From Paraspadella gotoi (lineage: Eukaryota > Chaetognatha), in NCBI GenBank assembly GCA_051294375.1, contig CM119271.1, forward strand, positions 6,697,632 through 6,761,631: a DNA stretch of 64,000 nt, given 5' to 3'. Numbering within the stretch: the first letter of the stretch is position 1; every line of letters begins with the position of its first letter. The notes beneath the pieces are model-generated. The model did no database searches, was not told the origin of the DNA, and worked only from the letters and a program-made list of their open reading frames with translations. The position numbers and the translations under genes were made by a program. Positions 58,653 to 64,000 of the stretch are shown piece by piece.

Positions 58653-59195
58653 CTTGCTATTTATGACGAACCGAAGGAAAATTCACACGTAACAGTCGGA
58701 ACAAAATAGTTCGTCCAAATTGTTATTAGGTTTCATAATTTTTAACCAGTCAACTGGATAGTGGACAGAAAGACATAGTAACAGAGTGAGAGTAACAATT
58801 TTTTGAAAAAACAATTGATGCTTAAGTAAAAAAAAATATTTATAGACTTCGGGTTAAACCTGAATACCACTTCTATCGTTGGCGTTTAGTGCGGAAAATT
58901 TACCAGTTTCAATAAAAAAATATTGTAAACAGCTTTAGGGTGTACCAGAAATTTAGTATTTTCTTCAAATGTTTTTTTATATCTTACAGCTACAGGATGA
59001 TAAGATTACGTATGTTGTTTTAGGGATGAATGTTTAAAATTAAAAAGAAGTATTATATGGAATATATATATAAATACGCATTATATTATAATCAAGGTTG
59101 TCAGATCAGAAATATTTAAACATAAAAATATACAAAATACTGTAATTAGGAAAATTAAATCTAGTCATTTTCGGAAAGAATAAACCAGTTTCGAT
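58653..59195. other. Intergenic spacer
   Basis: 543 bp of AT-rich DNA with the poly(A) polymerase promoter side and the 3' flank of the next ORF; no other feature seen. Confidence 0.4.
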
Positions 59196-59993
59196 TTAAG
59201 GTCCAATATAAACAAAACGAGCACTGCATAAAGTATCATAGCGAATAAAGCCGTCCTTATAAAGTGTAGAAAAGATTAACTTTTTACCTTTTTCAATCGA
59301 CACAATCTTGACGAAATCGTTTCGAAGAAACAATCTCTGAACATTCTTCAGAAATTCTTCATGGGAGGATTTCTCAGCTACGTCAGACGATTCAAAAAAA
59401 AGAACATTATTTATACTTATCTTATAAGATTTTGGACGACATTGATAAATGGAAAATTCTAAATCAAGCGCGTCGGCTGCATTCTTCAATACATCTCCAA
59501 AGTTGCTTGAGCTGCCGTTCAATTTCACAGAATATAAAAATTCGCATAATGGTTTCAATTGATAAAGCTGTCGTTCATCTTGTTCAAATGAAAATTTGAA
59601 TGAATCATCTCGAGCAGTGAGCGGGGCTGGTACTATACGAAAAATGGAATTAAACTGTTTAAATGTTTTCACAACCTGGAGGTATTTTGCCAACTCTTCT
59701 TCTGGGGGCTCGTCCATGCCAGCCACATTTTTTAAACGATTTTTCTCATAAAGTAATTTTTGATAGATATTTTGAATTTCATTTTTCGTTAAGGTGGATG
59801 CTTTTTTATCCAACAGAAGCATATCTATTTCGTCCAGACCGAATAATTGATCACAAGCTATTTCATCACCCCCTCTTTGAGCCAATACATTCTGAATGTA
59901 TTGTTGTAAATTTTTACTCTTTTTATCAGCAACAAATTTCAAAAAACTTTGCAAGTCACTTGTTTGTCTGTATTTCAAAATATCCAATTCCAT
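59196..59993 (-). CDS. Orphan protein-coding ORF (265 or more codons)
   Basis: Open reading frame from ATG 59993 (MELDILKYRQTSDLQSFLKF) to 59196, AT-richer in codon use than its neighbours. A strong T10-AG acceptor at about 60024 lies just upstream in an open frame (VYLQSLTAEMEL), so an earlier exon may add residues; I could not find it. The product is charged and mostly helical in the first 120 residues (LLDKKASTLTKNEIQNIYQK), then mixed, with a C-terminal FIRYDTLCSARFVYIGP. No signal peptide or membrane segment. I do not recognise the family; it could be a fast-evolving or lineage-specific gene. Confidence 0.6.
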   Translation of the reverse strand: MELDILKYRQTSDLQSFLKFVADKKSKNLQQYIQNVLAQRGGDEIACDQLFGLDEIDMLLLDKKASTLTKNEIQNIYQKLLYEKNRLKNVAGMDEPPEEELAKYLQVVKTFKQFNSIFRIVPAPLTARDDSFKFSFEQDERQLYQLKPLCEFLYSVKLNGSSSNFGDVLKNAADALDLEFSIYQCRPKSYKISINNVLFFESSDVAEKSSHEEFLKNVQRLFLRNDFVKIVSIEKGKKLIFSTLYKDGFIRYDTLCSARFVYIGP

Positions 59994-60462
59994 TTCTGCA
60001 GTTAATGATTGCAAGTATACCTAAAAAAAAAAGAAATGTTTCTTGTAAAATTATCGTTCTCCAGTACTTAATATGCATTAAAATTTTTTTCCCTATTTCT
60101 ATATATAATATAATTCGGAGTCGACGTAAAGCGACAGTGGTCTGACACAGGTCTGAAGTCCTTAAAGCAAGTTGGTTAAATTTTCACTACTCGAGTATTA
60201 CATGAAATCCCTCTGTAGCCAAAATGGTGAGCCCGATAGTCATTGTATGTGCAATTGCATGTTAGTGTAACTACATTTTCACAAAAAACTATTTTATTAA
60301 TGCATAAAAAGTAGTAAAAACTTGATTTCAAATAAAAATAATTTTTATAAGGTATTATTTATGTTATACTTGTAAAATCTTTTAAAAGCATAAGGATCGT
60401 CGCAATCGCATAAAAACAAGTTTGAGCAAACAATGTCGGATCTGCCCACGATCATTATCGGT

Positions 60463-60680
60463 AATTAATTATTTAATAATTAATTAATTAATAATTAATT
60501 CAAGTTAATTATTATAATTAATAATTAATTTGTTCAAGTTAATTATTTAATTAATTAGAGAATTAATTAATTAATTTGATCTGAAATGTTTGTTTTGATT
60601 AATTGACTGATTAATTATTGATTAATTAATTGACTAATTGATTAATTAACTGATTAATTATTTGATTAATTAATACATCT
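60463..60680. repeat. TTAATTAA low-complexity block
   Basis: About 220 bp built from TTAATTAA, AATTAATTAA and TGATTAATTAA units, almost free of G and C and self-complementary. Confidence 0.85.
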
Positions 60681-61149
60681 TGCATTTACAATTAAAATAA
60701 AAAGAAAAAGAAGCATAATCAATTAGTAAAACCGGTTCTTTGTTTTTTCCATTTAAACTCATTTCCACTCAAACGATCCATCGAAACTTGATTTCCAGTT
60801 TAATCACACACTTTTCTACCCAAATACAAAATTTCAAGTCAATAGCCCCATCCACTCATGAGTAATTGGTGTTAAAATAGTGAATTTGATAAGAGGAAAA
60901 CTAAGTTTTATACAAAACAAACTTGCTTAATATATCCATAAAATGAATTGAATGAATAAAATAAAATGAATGAATGAATTAAAATTAAATTTTATTTAAA
61001 TAAATGAAAGAATTAAGATCATTAAATTGAATAAATAAATTTAAAAAAATGAAATGAATTAAATAAAGTGAACGAATTTAAATTAATTAAATTTAAGTAA
61101 AGAAATTTAATGAATAAATGTATGAGAGATAGAGATAGATAAAGAGGCT

Positions 61150-61390
61150 GCGATGCTTAACATCACGAGTTAAGATGCTTACAAAAATAAAAAAGAAATA
61201 AAGAATGAAAGAGAGAAAAAGAAACTTTCAGTCCCTGCAGAGCTTAACTCATTTTTGGACGAATCAGAAGAGGCAGCAACTGAGAAAAAGAGATAAATAT
61301 AATTTAAGAAAAGAGAGAGAGAAAGCGATATATAAATAAAAAAAATTTGTTTTGTTTATATAAAACGTAAACAAATCATATTTTTCATAT
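61150..61390 (+). repeat. Partial copy of the dispersed repeat
   Basis: Shares with copy A the order AGAGAGAAAAAGAAA, CCCTGCAGAGC, TTTTGGACGAATCAGA, AAGAGAGAGAGAAAG and AAAATTTGTTTTGTTTA, but is shorter and diverged. Confidence 0.5.
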
Positions 61391-61799
61391 AACCTACAGA
61401 GTTCGGACTAAAATCTTACCCCCCTAATCGATCCTCCCACACGCACAATTGTTTTACAATTTTTTAAAATTTTTTATAGCAGAAGAATCGTTAGGGATTT
61501 TGCTATCTTTTGGATTATATTTAGTTTTGCTATGTCGAAAAATATTAGTATGAGAAGCAACCGAAAACCAGGAGTCATGTTTGCTCCGCGCCCAAACAAT
61601 TAAAAATCAACTACATAAATATTTGATCTCCTGCAAAAGTTACAATGATTAACCTAATGGGTTTCTTTATGTTTGTATTGAGAGTTGACGTTATTCTAAG
61701 TACAATACACACATAGAATTAATGAAAAATCATTACTACAAATTTTTAAAGCAAACAAATTAATGCTGCGCAGCAATACATTAACATTTGTAATAAAAA

Positions 61800-62970
61800 A
61801 AATCTTAGAAGCAATAAGGATCGTCGCAATTCGCATAAGAAAAATCTGGATTGACAACAAATTTTTATAATAAAAAAAAAATCAAATTTGAGAAAAGAAA
61901 AAATTAATTTATAAACAAAAAAAGAAAGAAAAAAAATAAATATAAAGAAAGAATACGAAAGGAAAGAAAAAAGAAAGAAAAAAAGAAAAGAAAGAAAAAA
62001 TATTCAGAAGAACAGAACACGAAAAGAAAGTATAAAAGAAAAGAAAGAAAGAAGAGAAAAGAAAGAAAGGAAAGAAAGAATAGAAAGGAAAAAAAGGAAA
62101 AGAATAGAAAGGAAAAAAAGAATAGAAAAAAAGAAAGAATAGAAAGGAAAAAAGATAGAAGGAAAAAAAATAAAAAGGAAAAAAAAATAAAAGGAAAGAA
62201 AGAATAAAAAGGAAAGAAGGAATAAAAAGGAAAGAGAAGAATAAAAAGGAAAGAAAGAATAAAAATGAAAGAAAGAATAGAAAGGAAAGAAAGATTAGAA
62301 AGGAAACCAAGAACAGAAAGGAAAAAATAGAAATAAAAATAAAGAGAGAGTGACGAGAAGAAAGAACGAATAAAAAACCCGATGTTGCGAATATGCAAAA
62401 ATGATAACATAACAAATGCTAAGCCTAATTTTACCGAGTTCAATCCTCATTCAATTTTTTTTTTTTAATAAACCGCAGGAGAAGAGAGAAGCCAAACTCG
62501 TTTTTCGGACGAATGCAGCAGCGGCAGCAGCAGAGGCAACCCAGAAAAAAAAGAAATCAAAAGGCAGCAGCAGAAGCAGCAGGAGAAAAGACGAGAAAAA
62601 GAATAAGCTCCTGCACGAGCCAGCTGCAGACGCGTCTTTTCCCCCTATGATCATGCACAGGGAAAGAGAGAGGGAGAGAGACATATAATTAAAGAGAAAA
62701 GAGAGAGAGAAAGAAATATAAAATAAAGAGAAAGAAAATTTGTTGTGTTTTGATATAAACGTTAAACAAAACATTTAAAAACTTTTCCAGCTCTAATGTT
62801 TAAGCACATCGATGATGAGAAGCTGTTAATATAAATTTCTCCAGCTTCATACACACCCAAATTTAATCATAAAAAAGGCGATCCTACCTAATTTGGAACG
62901 ACGACGCACCAACGCCACTTATGGCGCAAAAGCGATAAAATATCGTCCGGCAAACCGCTAAACGATTTGC
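61800..62970 (+). repeat. Dispersed repeat, copy B (uninterrupted)
   Basis: Starts with CAATAAGGATCGTCGCAATT and continues AAAAATCTGGATTGACAACA to AATTAATTTATAAACAAAAA, the uninterrupted equivalent of the LTR insertion site in copy A. It then has a long purine microsatellite, AAACCCGATGTTGCGA, GGCAGCAGCAGAAGCAGCAG, CAGCTTCATACACACCCAA and AACGCCACTTATGGCGCAA, all also present in copy A. Confidence 0.75.
61914..62345 (+). repeat. GAAA/GGAAA purine microsatellite
   Basis: About 430 bp of nearly pure purine on the plus strand, made of AAAG, GAAAGGAAA and AATAGAAAGG units. The apparent long minus-strand frames here (Phe/Leu/Ser only) are artefacts of this repeat. Confidence 0.9.
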
Positions 62971-64000
62971 GACAAAAAAATTATTTCTGATATGAGCCGC
63001 TATGGCGCTTCATCTAAGCATCTTGGTAAGGATAAAAAATACTGTATTATACATAAAAGGGAGACGATGCAGGAGTTTTATTTTCTTTTTCAACAAAATT
63101 TTAACTTTAAAAAAATTACATATTATATCATCAGGCCTCTGTAACTTTTTGTAGTTAATGAGATAAAGAATTTGTTAACCTTGTGGGCTATTAAAAATTA
63201 AAATACCTTAAAAAGTAGAATTCTCAAACCAAAAAATCAAATTTCTAGCATAAGCCAAAACTGTAGAGCAGCACAATATAAATCAGTTAGTACCTTATAA
63301 TTTGATATTTAAAGAACACTTGAAGCATGCCAGATATGCTGCAGTAACTTGGAAATACCATACAATTACCAGGATTGGTCTACCTGACTTATAAACCATC
63401 GCTCTATGTTATTTATACAGCGATAAATACAATCTAGTTACTAGTATATATGTAAGATTACTTTTAAATATAATTTCCCGAATTTTTGGCCTCAGGGCAT
63501 TTGCTCACCATATAATACAATCATAATCTAAAATAGCAATTTAGTTTCAGCACTCGCATAGTTTTAATGAAGACCAAGTTCGCTTCTTCAAAAGCCTAAT
63601 CGATCCAGGCCTTTGAATCACCAGTTTTCAGTTTTTCAAATTGAAAGCTTTGGAGAGGGGAGACGAGAGAATTCGACAAGTCAGAGACTGAGAAACAATT
63701 AGGATTGAAAAAATGCCACAAAGCTTGAGCACGCGTTGAAATCTGAACAGTTGTTAGTAGTAGAGAAGAGCCAGAGCTCGTAGATTTAGGAAGAATTAAA
63801 TTCTGGACTACTGAGCAGACGAGACGAGTGAATGCTAACGTTCACTATTTGGAATATTCATCAGAATGACAACAATGAAACTCGTATAATAGAGACTTAC
63901 ACCAAAAACACCCATGTGAGTTTTCAAATTGTCAGATAGGATTGACAATACTAAATCGATTCGGATAATGGCAGTCATGGAGCGATTAAATGTAACATCT

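Larger units (their letters stand above)
59994..64000. other. Gene-free AT-rich repeat region
   Basis: No convincing exon. It contains a TTAATTAA-type low-complexity block, GAAA repeats and copies of the dispersed repeat. The last kilobase (about 63000-64000) is unique AT-rich sequence in which I see nothing definite, although a GC-richer piece at 63640-63830 could be a non-coding exon. Confidence 0.5.

Noticed and set aside
61904-62443. Minus-strand frames of 168-179 codons rich in Phe, Leu and Ser
   Set aside because: They are the complement of a GAAA-type purine microsatellite; composition is set by the repeat and there is no membrane-protein pattern beyond that.

Overview
The window is animal nuclear DNA. 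Its genes carry spliceosomal introns (many about 80 nt), and they include extracellular LDL-receptor and EGF modules and a set of conserved metazoan housekeeping proteins. Coding exons are GC-richer than the very AT-rich introns and intergenic DNA. Family content and compact introns suggest an invertebrate, probably a protostome. I cannot fix the phylum from sequence alone. All thirteen recognisable or well-supported genes lie on the minus strand, so they read from high to low coordinates.

Layout, following coordinates. 1-19692: nearly all of a giant LRP1-type endocytic receptor; the 3' end (membrane span and tail) is off the left edge. 21310-25363: ZC2HC1-family zinc-finger protein. 25618-26406: METTL7/TMT1-like methyltransferase. 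26725-28963: unidentified helical protein. 29187-31750: AADAT (kynurenine/2-aminoadipate aminotransferase). 32524-33805: unidentified His/Pro-rich protein with an acidic Cys-rich tail. 34103-36058: MCCC2 (leucine catabolism). 36280-42530: DDX46/PRP5 spliceosomal helicase. 42.7-44.47 kb: repeats with a nested LTR mini-element. 44494-46094: a 2'-5'-oligoadenylate synthetase (OAS) homologue. 46535-47625: ZC4H2. 48142-53245: TRAPPC8. 54727-58652: canonical poly(A) polymerase. 59196-59993: orphan ORF. 60-64 kb: repeats only.

The genes do not form one pathway. AADAT and MCCC2 are mitochondrial amino-acid catabolism enzymes, DDX46 and the poly(A) polymerase act in pre-mRNA processing, and LRP1 and TRAPPC8 act in endocytosis and membrane traffic. 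The most interesting locus is the OAS gene. An in-frame 80-nt GT-AG intron near its 3' end would replace a short soluble C-terminus with a 123-residue extension ending in a transmembrane segment and a dilysine-type tail, which predicts a tail-anchored OAS isoform.

Other notable items: a 648-bp TRIM-like LTR element with a 6-bp target duplication, for which a second copy of the host repeat supplies the empty site; hammerhead-ribozyme-like hairpin motifs in LRP1 introns; a 0.95-kb long-inverted-repeat MITE in the last intron of the poly(A) polymerase gene; and a GC-AG intron in LRP1 that the reading frame supports.
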